Of a stretch of DNA of 64,000 nt, positions 1 through 9,051 are shown one piece after another. The DNA lies in NCBI RefSeq assembly GCF_015704895.1, contig NZ_JADQWB010000007.1, forward strand, positions 1 through 64,000, read 5' to 3'. The notes beneath the pieces were generated by a model, which did not search any database, was not told where the DNA came from, and was given only the letters and a program-made list of their open reading frames with translations. Position 1 is the first letter of the stretch; every line of letters starts with the position of its first letter. Position numbers and translations under genes: made by a program. This stretch comes from Agrobacterium leguminum. Its GTDB lineage: Bacteria > Pseudomonadota > Alphaproteobacteria > Rhizobiales > Rhizobiaceae.

Positions 1-78
1 TCACAAACTCTGTGCGTTGATCCATGACAGAAATCTCCCGCCAAGCCATCCCGACACTCCTCCGCCAAGCAGAAAAAG

Positions 79-118
79 TGTCAGGGATGTCTCCGAACAT
101 CTGTCAACTATGTCTCCG
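79..118. repeat. Imperfect 17-bp tandem repeat, possible insertion-sequence end
   Basis: TGTCAGGGATGTCTCCG (79-95) recurs as TGTCAACTATGTCTCCG (102-118), three differences and a 23-bp period. Multiple TGTC-containing subterminal repeats are typical of ends of some integrase-type insertion sequences, so this may be the edge of an element whose transposase lies left of the window. That part is inference; no transposase is visible. Confidence 0.4.
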
Positions 119-174
119 GGCTGTACACTTGTCCCGAGGATCTGTCCACCTATCGTAAAATCAATCGGTAGCAG

Positions 175-197
175 ATGCTCGGGACAGGCCCGAGCAT
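175..197. repeat. Palindrome of a rhizobial-type dispersed repeat
   Basis: A 9-bp perfect stem (ATGCTCGGG / CCCGAGCAT) with a 5-base loop lies next to related sequence at about 131-139 (GTCCCGAGG). The TGCTCGGG...CCCGAGCATGACGG pattern resembles the ends of short mosaic intergenic repeats common in Rhizobiaceae. The assignment rests on pattern recognition only. Confidence 0.45.
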
Positions 198-267
198 GAC
201 GGAGGAGAGGTTTGTGGGCGTTCCATCAGTCTAACAGCAGCTGTCCGGCCGTTTTATTGCCTCCACA

Positions 268-295
268 CAAAAAGAAGGGCCGCAGAGCGGCCCTT
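268..295 (-). terminator. Intrinsic terminator after the gabD-type gene
   Basis: Read on the minus strand, a 9-bp GC-rich stem (AAGGGCCGC / GCGGCCCTT, loop TCT) is followed by a run of T residues. It lies 24 bases past the stop codon of the succinate-semialdehyde-type dehydrogenase and should end the whole minus-strand operon. Confidence 0.85.
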
Positions 296-318
296 TAGGC
301 GGGGAGAAGGAAGCGGGC

Positions 319-1779
319 TCAGGAAAGCCCGCCAATATGAAACGTCTTGATCTCCAGATATTCCTCGATGCCGACCTGTGCGCCCTCACGGCCGAGGCCG
401 GATTGTTTGACGCCGCCGAAGGGGGCGACTTCGGTGGAGATCGCGCCGGTGTTGAGGCCGACCATGCCGAATTCCAGCGCCTCACCCACGCGCCAGGCGC
501 GTTTCAGGCTTTCGGTATAGAAATAGGCGGCGAGGCCGAAGGGCGTACCGTTGGCGATGGCGATGGCTTCTTCTTCCGTCTCGAAACGGAAGAGCGGTGC
601 TACCGGTCCGAAGGTTTCTTCGCTTGCCAGCCGCATCCCGGTCGTGGCGCCGGTCAGCACCACGGGGGCGGTATATTGCGGACCTTCCGGCAGATCGTGC
701 GGCCTGGTGATGATCTTCGCACCCTTGGAAACCGCGTCATCGATATGGGCGCGGATCTTGGCGATGGCCGGCTCGTTGATCATCGGGCCGATGGAAACGC
801 CTGCTTCCGTTCCGGGTCCGACCCTCATGGCGTCGACACGATCCGCCAGTTTTTTCGCAAACGCGTCATAAACGCTCGACTGCACGAGAATGCGGTTGGC
901 GCAAACGCAGGTCTGGCCGCCGTTGCGGAATTTCGAAACCAGCGCGCCTTCGATGGCGAGATCGAGATCGGCATCGTCGAAAACGATGAAGGGCGCGTTG
1001 CCACCCAGTTCCAGCGACAGGCGCTTGACGCTATCTGCAGCCCCCCGCATCAAAAGCGAACCGACGCGGGTGGAGCCGGTGAAGGAAATTTTCCGAACCG
1101 TCTCGTTGGCCATGATTTCATTGCCGATTTCCGTCGGCATGCCGGTGACGATGTTGATGACGCCCGCGGGAATGCCGGCCCGTTCGGCAAGAACGCCGAG
1201 CGCCAGCGCCGAATAGGGCGTGAATTCCGAAGGCTTGATGACCACGGTGCAGCCGGCCGCAAGTGCGGGCGCGACCTTGCGGGTGATCATGGCGTTCGGG
1301 AAATTCCACGGGGTGATGATGCCGCAGACGCCGACTGCTTCTTTCAGCACCACGATACGCCGATCCGGCGTTGGGGAAGGAATGGTGCTGCCGCCGATAC
1401 GACGAGCCTCTTCCGCGAACCATTTGACGAAGGATGCGCCATAGCGGATTTCGCCCTTCGCTTCATCCAGCGGCTTGCCCTGTTCGGTGGTCAGGATCAG
1501 GCCGAGATCGTCGACATTGTCGATCATCAGCGCGAACCATTTTTCCAGAAGCGCTGCGCGCTCCGCGTGGGTTTTCTTTTTCCACGGGCCGAAGGCGGCG
1601 TTGGCGGCTTCGATGGCCGCGCGGGTTTCCGCGCCGTCCATATCCGGTACGGTGCCGATGACCGCCTGCGTCGCCGGGTCGATCACGTCGACCGCCTTGC
1701 CCGATGCCGCCGCTTTCCATGCGCCGCCGATCAAGCCCGTCTGGCGAAAGAGTTCCTTGTCCTTCAAGCCCTGCATCAT
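319..1779 (-). CDS. gabD: NAD(P)-dependent succinate-semialdehyde-type dehydrogenase
   Basis: This is an aldehyde dehydrogenase of 486 residues, the usual length. It shows the family landmarks: Asn159 in TPWNFP, the LELGG loop with the general base Glu257, and the nucleophile Cys291 in GGQTCVCANR. The second Cys two residues on and the overall sequence fit the GabD branch, which oxidises succinate semialdehyde to succinate. A related semialdehyde such as glutarate semialdehyde cannot be excluded. The start has GGAGA just upstream. The gene lies 12 bases after the tartrate-type dehydrogenase and is the last gene of the minus-strand operon, followed by a terminator. The substrate in this pathway is inferred, not seen. 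Confidence 0.85.
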   Translation of the reverse strand: MMQGLKDKELFRQTGLIGGAWKAAASGKAVDVIDPATQAVIGTVPDMDGAETRAAIEAANAAFGPWKKKTHAERAALLEKWFALMIDNVDDLGLILTTEQGKPLDEAKGEIRYGASFVKWFAEEARRIGGSTIPSPTPDRRIVVLKEAVGVCGIITPWNFPNAMITRKVAPALAAGCTVVIKPSEFTPYSALALGVLAERAGIPAGVINIVTGMPTEIGNEIMANETVRKISFTGSTRVGSLLMRGAADSVKRLSLELGGNAPFIVFDDADLDLAIEGALVSKFRNGGQTCVCANRILVQSSVYDAFAKKLADRVDAMRVGPGTEAGVSIGPMINEPAIAKIRAHIDDAVSKGAKIITRPHDLPEGPQYTAPVVLTGATTGMRLASEETFGPVAPLFRFETEEEAIAIANGTPFGLAAYFYTESLKRAWRVGEALEFGMVGLNTGAISTEVAPFGGVKQSGLGREGAQVGIEEYLEIKTFHIGGLS

Positions 1780-1791
1780 AATTCTCCGAAA

Positions 1792-2835
1792 TCAGTCGAG
1801 CGCCGCAAGAATGGCGGCGGTGATGGCGTCTGTCTTGTCCTTGCCCGGCACTGTGCCTATACCCCGGCCGGTCGCCGTTTCCAGCGCCGTCATGATACGC
1901 ACGGCCGCGTCTTTTTCGCCGAGATGCTCGAGCATCATCGCGCCGGACCAGATGGCGGCGATGGGGTTGGCAATGCCGAGATGGGCAATATCCGGGGCCG
2001 AACCGTGCACCGGCTCGAACATCGAAGGCGCGCTGCGGTCAGGATTGATATTGGCGGAAGCGGCAAAGCCGAGACCGCCCTGAATGGCTGCGCCGAGGTC
2101 GGTCAGAATATCGCCGAAGAGGTTGGAGGCGACGACGACATCGAGGCTTTCCGGGGCCATAACCATGCGGGCCGCCATGGCGTCGATGTGATAGCTGGAA
2201 ACCTCGACGTCGGGATACTCAGTGGCGAGCTTGTGGGTCACCTCGTCCCAGAACACCATCGAATACTTCTGGGCATTGGACTTGGTGATGGAGGCAAGCT
2301 TGCCGCGACGCTTCTGCGCCTGTTCGAAGCCGAAGCGCAGGATGCGCTCCACGCCCTTGCGGGTGAAGATCGAGGTTTCGACCGCAACTTCGTCATCGGT
2401 GCCCTGATGCACGCGGCCGCCGGCGCCGGAATATTCGCCCTCCGTGTTTTCACGGATGCAGAGAATGTCGAAGCCATCGGCCTTCAAAGGCCCCTGCACG
2501 CCGGGCAGAAGCCGGTGCGGGCGGATATTGGCATATTGCACGAAAGCCTTGCGGATCGGCAGCAGCAGGCCGTGCAGCGAGACCGAGTCCGGCACTTCCG
2601 CCGGCCAGCCGACCGCGCCGAGCAGGATGGCGTCGAAGCCGCGCAGGGTTTCGATGCCGTCCTTCGGCATCATCGCGCCGGTTTCCTTGTAGAAGGCGCA
2701 GGACCAGGGGAGTTCCGTTCCTTCAAGCGCAAAACCGGAGGTTTTGGCGGCGGCGTTGAGAACCTGCCATGCGGCGTCCGTCACGCTTTTGCCGATGCCG
2801 TCTCCGGGAATGAGTGCGATGCGATGCGTTTTCAA
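1792..2835 (-). CDS. Tartrate/D-malate/isopropylmalate-type dehydrogenase
   Basis: The protein has about 347 residues and belongs to the isocitrate/isopropylmalate dehydrogenase superfamily. The N-terminal IALIPGDGIG motif, the ENTEGEYSG segment and the FGDILTDLGAAI and FEPVHGSAPDIA blocks are all present. The ENTEGEYSGAGGR region resembles tartrate dehydrogenase/D-malate dehydrogenase (TtuC, DmlA) more than LeuB. The expected reaction is oxidation of a 2-hydroxy diacid, often with decarboxylation. The best start is TTG at 2835, with AGGGGA six bases upstream; the nearby ATG is out of frame and meets a stop after two codons. It sits 13 bases after the aldehyde dehydrogenase and 12 before gabD, so it is clearly in an operon. 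Confidence 0.8.
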   Translation of the reverse strand: MKTHRIALIPGDGIGKSVTDAAWQVLNAAAKTSGFALEGTELPWSCAFYKETGAMMPKDGIETLRGFDAILLGAVGWPAEVPDSVSLHGLLLPIRKAFVQYANIRPHRLLPGVQGPLKADGFDILCIRENTEGEYSGAGGRVHQGTDDEVAVETSIFTRKGVERILRFGFEQAQKRRGKLASITKSNAQKYSMVFWDEVTHKLATEYPDVEVSSYHIDAMAARMVMAPESLDVVVASNLFGDILTDLGAAIQGGLGFAASANINPDRSAPSMFEPVHGSAPDIAHLGIANPIAAIWSGAMMLEHLGEKDAAVRIMTALETATGRGIGTVPGKDKTDAITAAILAALD

Positions 2836-2848
2836 GACATTTCCCCTG

Positions 2849-4312
2849 TTACAGTCCGATAAGGACGCTTTTGCTCTTGCGGTTGGCGAGATAGGCCTCG
2901 CGTCCGAGATCCTTGCCGATGCCGGAGCGTTTGTAACCGCCGGTCGGCAATATATGGTCGCGCGAGCGGCCATAACGGTTGACCCAGATCGTGCCCGCCT
3001 GAATGGCGCGGGACAGGCGCATGACGCGCGAGACGTCACGGCTGAAAAGACCCGCCGCCAGACCGTAGGTCGGATGGTCGGAAAGCGCCAGAGCCTCTTC
3101 TTCCGTGCGGAAGGTCTGCAGCGTCAGCACCGGCCCGAAGATTTCCTCGGTGACGGCAGGGGAGGTCTGGTCGACATTGGCGATCAACGTCGGCTGATAA
3201 AAATAGCCGGGACCGTCCATGATCGCGCCGCCGGTCAGGCATTCGCCGCCATGGGCGACCGCCGCCTGCACGATGCCGTCGATGCGCTTGCGCTGCACCT
3301 CTGAGATGATCGGCGAATATTGCGTCGTCTCGTCCCAGGTCGGGCCGGGCTTCACCGCCTTCATGCGGGCGATGATGGCAGTGGAAAGGGCATCCGCAGC
3401 ACTTTCCTCGACGATGATGCGCGAGCCCGCCACACAGGCCTGCCCGGCATTGGAGAGGATATTGCCGGCGATGGCCGCTGCCGCCTTCTCGATATCGGCA
3501 TCGGCGAAGACGAGTTGCGGGCTCTTGCCGCCGAGTTCCAGCGTCATGGGCTTGATGCCGGTGCGGGCAATGTTGGCCATGATGGCGGCGCCCGCGGCCG
3601 TGGAGCCGGTGAAGCTGACCTTGGAGATATCAGGGTGTCCGGTGATGGCATTGCCGGTCATGGGCCCGTCGCCCAGCACGATGTTGATGAGACCTGCCGG
3701 CAATCCGGCCTTGATCGCCAGCTGCGCCATGAAGATGCTGGAGAAGGGCGTCATTTCAGACGGTTTCAGCACTACGGCATTGCCTGCCGCGAGCGCCGGG
3801 CCGAGCTTCCAGCCGGCCATGGAGACGGGGAAATTCCACGGCGTGATGGCGCCGACGACGCCATAGGGTTCGGTCATGATCATGCCGAGGCTTGCATCGT
3901 CTGTCGGCACCAGATCGCCGCCTTCCTTGTCCGCGAATTCGGCGAAGAAACGGATCTGTTCGGCGGTGACGGCGATATCGCCGGCGATCAGCTGGCCTAC
4001 CGGTCGGGTCGAAGAGAGTGCCTCGATTTTCGCCAGCGTCTCGGCTTCCTGTTCGATCAGGTCGGCCCAGCGCTGCAAGACCTTTGTGCGCTCGCGCGGG
4101 CGCACGCCGCCCCAGTTGCTGCTCTTCAACGCGGCCTTGGCAGTCTGTACTGCCTCATCGACCAGCGCCGCATCCGCCTTGGGGCAACCGGCATATTCGA
4201 TGCCGTCCGATGGGCGGTGCATGTCGATGCCGTTTGCCGCTGGAACCAGCCGGTCGCCGATGAAGTGGCCGATCGGCAGGGATAAGCTGTCTGGATCGAA
4301 GCTGAGCGTCAT
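2849..4312 (-). CDS. NAD-dependent aldehyde dehydrogenase
   Basis: This is a second aldehyde dehydrogenase of the operon, 487 residues. Catalytic positions are Asn160 (ITPWNFP), Glu259 (LELGGKSP) and Cys293 (NAGQACVAGSR). It is clearly different from the gabD-type neighbour and nearer to the broad betaine/aminoaldehyde dehydrogenase group. The start at 4312 is preceded by AGAGGA at good spacing; longer upstream codons in frame are unlikely. Two aldehyde dehydrogenases plus a tartrate-type dehydrogenase suggest stepwise oxidation of a diol or amino-aldehyde to a dicarboxylate. The specific aldehyde cannot be told from sequence. Confidence 0.8.
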   Translation of the reverse strand: MTLSFDPDSLSLPIGHFIGDRLVPAANGIDMHRPSDGIEYAGCPKADAALVDEAVQTAKAALKSSNWGGVRPRERTKVLQRWADLIEQEAETLAKIEALSSTRPVGQLIAGDIAVTAEQIRFFAEFADKEGGDLVPTDDASLGMIMTEPYGVVGAITPWNFPVSMAGWKLGPALAAGNAVVLKPSEMTPFSSIFMAQLAIKAGLPAGLINIVLGDGPMTGNAITGHPDISKVSFTGSTAAGAAIMANIARTGIKPMTLELGGKSPQLVFADADIEKAAAAIAGNILSNAGQACVAGSRIIVEESAADALSTAIIARMKAVKPGPTWDETTQYSPIISEVQRKRIDGIVQAAVAHGGECLTGGAIMDGPGYFYQPTLIANVDQTSPAVTEEIFGPVLTLQTFRTEEEALALSDHPTYGLAAGLFSRDVSRVMRLSRAIQAGTIWVNRYGRSRDHILPTGGYKRSGIGKDLGREAYLANRKSKSVLIGL

Positions 4313-4453
4313 GTGGAATCCTCTTTGGATATGCCCCAACGCTAATCCCTGATGGCAAGCAGCATCGACCGACTGCGGCGCGGGCGGTGAATGAAAATCC
4401 TGTTTTGCCACCGGCAGACAGCGCAATCTTCGGCGGCCGGTATATGCCGCAGG

Positions 4454-6421
4454 TCAAACGCCGTAGCGGGCGCTTATCCGGTCGAAAATCCCGGCCATCC
4501 GCTCGCTAAGGGGGCGAGGATCATCGCCCTCGTTTTCGACCGCTTCAAACACCCGGTGTTTCAGGAAGAAGCGCCATCCCACGGGCGATTTTTGCAGGAA
4601 TTGCGTCAGAAGATCATAGCGTTCCCGGGTCCATACCGCCTCGAAGGCGAGCCGCTCCGGTCCGTAGCTGATGATATCGTCCGTCTTCCGGCGCGGCGCG
4701 GCGCGCAGGGCAGCCGTCGCCTCTTCGTCGATATCATCACCATTGAGCGCCACCCCATAGTGTCTTGCAGCATTTTCTGCCGAGACCGCACCACGCCGCA
4801 CATCGCGCAGCACGGCCTGCGGCGGGCGGGTGAAGGGGTCGCCGTAACCGCCGGCTCCCGGCCCGACGACTCGAATGACATCGCCCGGATCGCAATGGAC
4901 GATATCGGTATTGCCGAGCGAGATTTCGCCCTCGGTATCGGGATTGCGGAGGAAGCGGGAAATCAGCCCCGGACCTGCGCCATTGACACCCCAGCTCGCC
5001 ATCACCGAACGGTTGCGGTTGCGGGCCGTGACCACCGTTTCCGGGGAGGATATTTCAAACTCCATGACAGCCGAAAGCCCGCCGCGAAAACGGCCCGCCC
5101 CGCCGGTGTCGCGTTGCAGCCCATAACGGCGGAAAAGGATCGGTACTTCCGCTTCGCTGATTTCAATCGGCGTGTTGCGCAGAAAACCGGTGGCGCCGCC
5201 CGCGCCGTCGCTGCCGTCGCAGAAGGGCGTGCCGCCGCCGCCGCCGCCAACCGGGCCTATGGAGGCCATGACCGGACGGCCGTTCCTATCGCTGGTCTTG
5301 ATGTTCATGATGGCGTTTCCGCCGGGTGAGGCGGCGGGAATAAGCTCCGGCAGGGCCTTTGCAAAAGCGCCGATGGTGACGATCTGCGTCATGGCGCAGG
5401 TCAGCGAACGCATGCCGACGGCGGCCGGGCGCTGGCAATTGACGATCGTGCCTTCCGGCAGCACGGCCCGCGCCGGGCGCAGGGTGCCGGCATTCAGAAG
5501 CAGGCTGTTATCGAGCGTATAAAGCACATAGGTCAGTCCGACCATGACGAGTGAATGCCGCTCGCGGCCGCCGGTTGGCATGTTCAGCGACGAGCCGAGC
5601 TGCGGGTCGCTGCCGGTATAGTCGAGGATGGCTTCGCCGCCGCGGATTTTCAGCGTCAGCGCCACGCGGCATGGCCGGCCGCCAACGGAATCCTCATCGG
5701 CATAATCGGCAAAGAAATAGTCGCCATCGGGCACCCGGGTGAGGATTTGCCGGGTCTGCTCTTCCGCATAGTCGAAAATCTGGCGCACACCGTCCAGAAA
5801 ATCGTCAAAGCCGAAACGGGCGACGATCTCCTGCATTTTGCGTTCGCCGATATTGACGGAGGCGATCTGGGCGTGGAGGTCGCCGATATTCTGTTCCGGC
5901 ATGCGGACATTGGCCTTCATCATGTCGATGATGAAGGGGTCGAGCCTGCCTTTGCGAACGAGCTTGACCGGCGGAATGCGCAGGCCTTCCTGCTCGATTT
6001 CGGAAAGCGAGCGGGACAATGAGGCGGGAACCGCGCCGCCGACATCGGTATTGTGGATATGCCCAACCACGAAACAGGCGATTTTGCCCTCATGGAAGAC
6101 CGGTTTCCAGATGTGAATATCCGGCGAGTGAGTGGCGACGAAACCGCTATAGGGATCGTTGGTGATGCAGATATCGCCCTCTTCATATTCCTCGAACATG
6201 GAAAGCAGCGGCGCGTAATCGATGCCGCTATACCAGGGCGCACCGAATTGCCGGGGATTGGCGAAGGCCAGCCCCTCGCGCGTCACCACCTGGCAGGAAA
6301 AATCCTCGGTTTCCTTGACGAAGGCGGAATGGGCGGTGCGCATCAGCGTAAAGGCCATGGCATCGGCGGCGGCCGAGCAGAAATTGGCGAGCACCTTGAG
6401 ATTGCGGCGATCGATGGTCAT
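4454..6421 (-). CDS. hyuB: Hydantoinase B/oxoprolinase family subunit
   Basis: The protein has 655 residues and matches the hydantoinase B family: N-methylhydantoinase beta subunit, acetone carboxylase alpha relatives and the C-terminal half of 5-oxoprolinase. Family-type segments include the N-terminal ADAMAFTLMRTAHS region, ITNDPYSG near residue 95, HIHNTDVGG near 120 and a glycine-rich VGGGGGGTPFCDG stretch near 395. Together with HyuA it should form an ATP-dependent ring-opening amidohydrolase acting in the cytoplasm on a cyclic amide such as 5-oxoproline or a hydantoin. It starts three bases after hyuA ends, which implies coupled translation. Confidence 0.85.
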   Translation of the reverse strand: MTIDRRNLKVLANFCSAAADAMAFTLMRTAHSAFVKETEDFSCQVVTREGLAFANPRQFGAPWYSGIDYAPLLSMFEEYEEGDICITNDPYSGFVATHSPDIHIWKPVFHEGKIACFVVGHIHNTDVGGAVPASLSRSLSEIEQEGLRIPPVKLVRKGRLDPFIIDMMKANVRMPEQNIGDLHAQIASVNIGERKMQEIVARFGFDDFLDGVRQIFDYAEEQTRQILTRVPDGDYFFADYADEDSVGGRPCRVALTLKIRGGEAILDYTGSDPQLGSSLNMPTGGRERHSLVMVGLTYVLYTLDNSLLLNAGTLRPARAVLPEGTIVNCQRPAAVGMRSLTCAMTQIVTIGAFAKALPELIPAASPGGNAIMNIKTSDRNGRPVMASIGPVGGGGGGTPFCDGSDGAGGATGFLRNTPIEISEAEVPILFRRYGLQRDTGGAGRFRGGLSAVMEFEISSPETVVTARNRNRSVMASWGVNGAGPGLISRFLRNPDTEGEISLGNTDIVHCDPGDVIRVVGPGAGGYGDPFTRPPQAVLRDVRRGAVSAENAARHYGVALNGDDIDEEATAALRAAPRRKTDDIISYGPERLAFEAVWTRERYDLLTQFLQKSPVGWRFFLKHRVFEAVENEGDDPRPLSERMAGIFDRISARYGV

Positions 6422-6424
6422 GGG

Positions 6425-8467
6425 TCAAAACTCCCGCTTGGTAATGACGAGATTGCCGAAACGGTCCACATGGACCGTAAAGCCGGGCGGCACCACGGTG
6501 GTGGTATCGTCCTGAAGGACGATGGCGGGGCCGTCGAAATCGTGACCGCTCGCCAGATCGTCGCGGTGATAGATTGCCATGTCGTGTTCCATGCCGCCAA
6601 ACCAGCCTTTCGTGTGAAAGCGAGGTGTTGCGGGGCCGGCGGCCATGCCTGTCTCGCGAAGCGGCGGCTTCGGTGTTTTCCCGGAGACGACAAGTCTGAG
6701 ATTGACCATCTGCACGGCCGCCCGTTCATCGGAATGACCGTAGAGGCGGGCATGTTCCTCATGGAAAGCCCTGTTTATCGCGCCGGCGTCGCCGCTGCCC
6801 AGCCACTCCGGCTGCAGCGTGGTTTCGATTTCGTAGGATTGGCCGCGATAGCGCATGTCGGCGGAAAGCCGCATCTCGCAATCACTGTTAAAACCCTGTT
6901 CCTTCAGCCAGTTGCGGCCGGTTTCCTGCATTTCGGCGAGAAGGGGGGCGAGATCGGAGACCTCCCCGTCGTTCACATCGCAATAGGTGGTGCGGATAAA
7001 ATCGTTCTTCAGATCGGCAATCAGGCCGCCGAGCGCGGAAACGACGCCCGGGGTGGGCGGCACCACCACACCCTTCATATCCAGCTCACGGGCGAGGAAG
7101 CAGGCGAGCATCGCGCCGGCGCCGCCGAAAGCGAAGAGGTGAAATTCGCGCGGGTCGATGGCGAAACGGGAGGTCAGGGCGTTCACCTCCGCATACATGC
7201 CGGAGACGGCGATATCGACGATGTTTCCGGCGAGCGCCTCGACGGAAAGGCCGAGCTTTTCGGCGAGCGGCGAGAGCGCGGCGCGCGATGCGGCGTGATC
7301 GACGGTTACCGCGCCATAACCGAGCGGCATATGGCCGATGAGATTGGCGGCCGCCATGGCGTCCGTGATCGTCGGGCGGTCGCCGCCGCGTCCGTAACAG
7401 GCGGGTCCCGGCGTCGAGCCGGCACTTTCAGGCCCCACCTGCAACAGGCCGAGGCTGTCGACCCATGCGACCGAGCCGCCGCCCTGGCCGACGGAGCTGA
7501 CCGAAACGGAGGGGACATGAATCTGGAAATCGCCGATCAGCTCGCCGACCCCATATTGGGCCTCGCCATCAAGGATAACGGCGACATCGGCGCTGGTGCC
7601 GCCGATATCGAGGCTCATCACTCGCTCAAAGCCGCTGGCCTTTGCCAGATAACCCGCGCCGATGACGCCGGAAGCGGTGCCCGAGAGGATCATCTGCACA
7701 CATTCCCGCCGCGCCTGATCGATGCCCATGACGCCGCCATTGGTCTTGGTGATGAGCAGCGGGCAGGCAATGCCTTGCCTGCGTAGCACCGTTTCGAAAC
7801 GGTCGAGGTAATGTGCGACGCGCGGCTGGACATAACCGCTGATGACGGCGGTGACCGTGCGCTCATATTCGCGGATGATCGGCCATGTCTCGGCAGAGGA
7901 GACCACCGGCAATTGCGGCGCGATGCGTTCGATCATCGCCTTCACGGCCCGTTCGTTTTCAGGGTTGCGGTAGGAATGCAGGAAGGCGAGCACAATACCG
8001 TCGCAACCGGCTGCAAGTGCGCCGGCGACAGCCTGCGCCACATTCTCTTCGTTCGGGGTGAGCTTTACCTCGCCGGTCGCCAGCATGCGCTCGGCGATAC
8101 CGAAAACCCGTTCGCGCGGGATGAGCGGTTCCGGTCGCACGGAATAGAGATTGTGGATCTGCGGAATTTTCAGGCGTGCAACGCCCAGCACGTCCTCGAA
8201 ATTTTCGGTGGTGAACAGCGCGACGTTCTGGCCGTTGCGCTGGATGACGGTGTTGACGCCGACGGTGGTTCCATGGGTGAAATAGGAAACGTCCTTCGCT
8301 TCGATGCCGTCGCGCTTTTTCAGCGTATCGAGCGCGAGAAGGATTTCTTCTCCGGGCGCATCGGGGCGGGAAAACACCTTCAGGGTGGAAAGCGCGCCTG
8401 TGCCATCGTCGAACACGGCAAAATCCGTAAACGACCCGCCAACATCGACGCCAATGCGATATCCCAT
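6425..8467 (-). CDS. hyuA: Hydantoinase A/oxoprolinase family subunit
   Basis: The protein has about 680 residues, the standard length for HyuA. The actin-like ATP-binding fold is marked by GVDVGGSFTDFAVF at the N terminus, THGTTVGVNTVI near residue 65 and SLDIGGTSADVAV near 280. The start at 8467 has AAGGAG nine bases upstream; the in-frame codons further 5' lack such a site. Paired with HyuB it should couple ATP hydrolysis to opening a five-membered cyclic amide. It is full length, unlike the two short HyuA-like proteins later in this window (about 515 residues), which are paired with DUF917 instead of HyuB. The preceding gap of 128 bases may hold a secondary promoter, but none was recognised. 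Confidence 0.85.
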   Translation of the reverse strand: MGYRIGVDVGGSFTDFAVFDDGTGALSTLKVFSRPDAPGEEILLALDTLKKRDGIEAKDVSYFTHGTTVGVNTVIQRNGQNVALFTTENFEDVLGVARLKIPQIHNLYSVRPEPLIPRERVFGIAERMLATGEVKLTPNEENVAQAVAGALAAGCDGIVLAFLHSYRNPENERAVKAMIERIAPQLPVVSSAETWPIIREYERTVTAVISGYVQPRVAHYLDRFETVLRRQGIACPLLITKTNGGVMGIDQARRECVQMILSGTASGVIGAGYLAKASGFERVMSLDIGGTSADVAVILDGEAQYGVGELIGDFQIHVPSVSVSSVGQGGGSVAWVDSLGLLQVGPESAGSTPGPACYGRGGDRPTITDAMAAANLIGHMPLGYGAVTVDHAASRAALSPLAEKLGLSVEALAGNIVDIAVSGMYAEVNALTSRFAIDPREFHLFAFGGAGAMLACFLARELDMKGVVVPPTPGVVSALGGLIADLKNDFIRTTYCDVNDGEVSDLAPLLAEMQETGRNWLKEQGFNSDCEMRLSADMRYRGQSYEIETTLQPEWLGSGDAGAINRAFHEEHARLYGHSDERAAVQMVNLRLVVSGKTPKPPLRETGMAAGPATPRFHTKGWFGGMEHDMAIYHRDDLASGHDFDGPAIVLQDDTTTVVPPGFTVHVDRFGNLVITKREF

Positions 8468-8595
8468 CTCTTCCGTCTCCTTTTCCAGTGCGGACGATGC
8501 TGTCATCGGGACCGGAAAAGGGCCAAGCATTTATGGGGTAAGGGTCATAGCCCCAGGTTATGAGGATGGCCGGGGTGACCCATAGGGAGGGTTGT

Positions 8596-9051
8596 TCAAC
8601 CCTCGCCGGGTTTCGGCACCGTCATGTAATATTCGGGATGAGGTGCTGCGCGATAGCCGGCCTTTTCGTAAACGCCATGGGCGTCGCGGGTCGCCAGCAT
8701 CCAGCTCGATACCGTCGAAAGCTCCGGGTGTTTGCGTATCTCGGTGGCGATCCAGGACGCAAGGCCGCGACCGCGATGATCCTCCACCGTGAAGACATCG
8801 CGCAGATAGCCGAAAACGGCATAATCCGTCACCAGACGGGCGAAGGCGGCCATGGAGCCGTCAGGGGCGTAAACGCCGACCGGCAGCGAATGCGAAAGCG
8901 CCCGCTTCAGCCGGTCGGCGGTCATTCCCTGCGCCCAGTAGGAATCGCGGGCGAGAAAACCATGGACCAGATCGAAATCCACCCGTGCCGGATCGGTGCT
9001 CAGCACGTAGCCGTCGCGGGTGATTTCGAAAATGGCCGGTTCCCAGTTCAT
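8596..9051 (-). CDS. GNAT family N-acetyltransferase
   Basis: This is a small single-domain GNAT protein of about 151 residues. The acetyl-CoA binding motif A is seen as VFTVEDHRGRGLASWIATEI (middle of the protein), followed by WMLATRDAHGVYEKAGYR, the usual motif B region. The start at 9051 overlaps the cupin gene stop as ATGA, so the two are translationally coupled; the longer frame upstream is rejected. In a catabolic operon that also contains a deacetylase, this enzyme may acetylate an amine intermediate or protect against it. That role is inferred. Confidence 0.75.
   Translation of the reverse strand: MNWEPAIFEITRDGYVLSTDPARVDFDLVHGFLARDSYWAQGMTADRLKRALSHSLPVGVYAPDGSMAAFARLVTDYAVFGYLRDVFTVEDHRGRGLASWIATEIRKHPELSTVSSWMLATRDAHGVYEKAGYRAAPHPEYYMTVPKPGEG

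Larger units (their letters stand above)
1..318. other. Intergenic edge region with repeats and a terminator
   Basis: No convincing gene is seen here. The stretch holds a 17-bp near-identical tandem pair (79-118), a palindrome typical of rhizobial dispersed repeats (175-197) and the terminator of the minus-strand dehydrogenase gene (268-295). A 60-codon open frame at 17-199 is made mostly of these repeats, has no clear ribosome binding site and is not called as a gene. Confidence 0.6.

Noticed and set aside
17-199. 60-codon open frame at the left edge
   Set aside because: Built largely from tandem and palindromic repeat DNA with no good ribosome binding site.
337-2862. 841-codon open frame on the plus strand
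   Set aside because: It lies antisense to two well-supported dehydrogenase genes and is a GC-rich shadow frame with Arg/Gly/Asp/His-rich low-complexity content and no family motifs.
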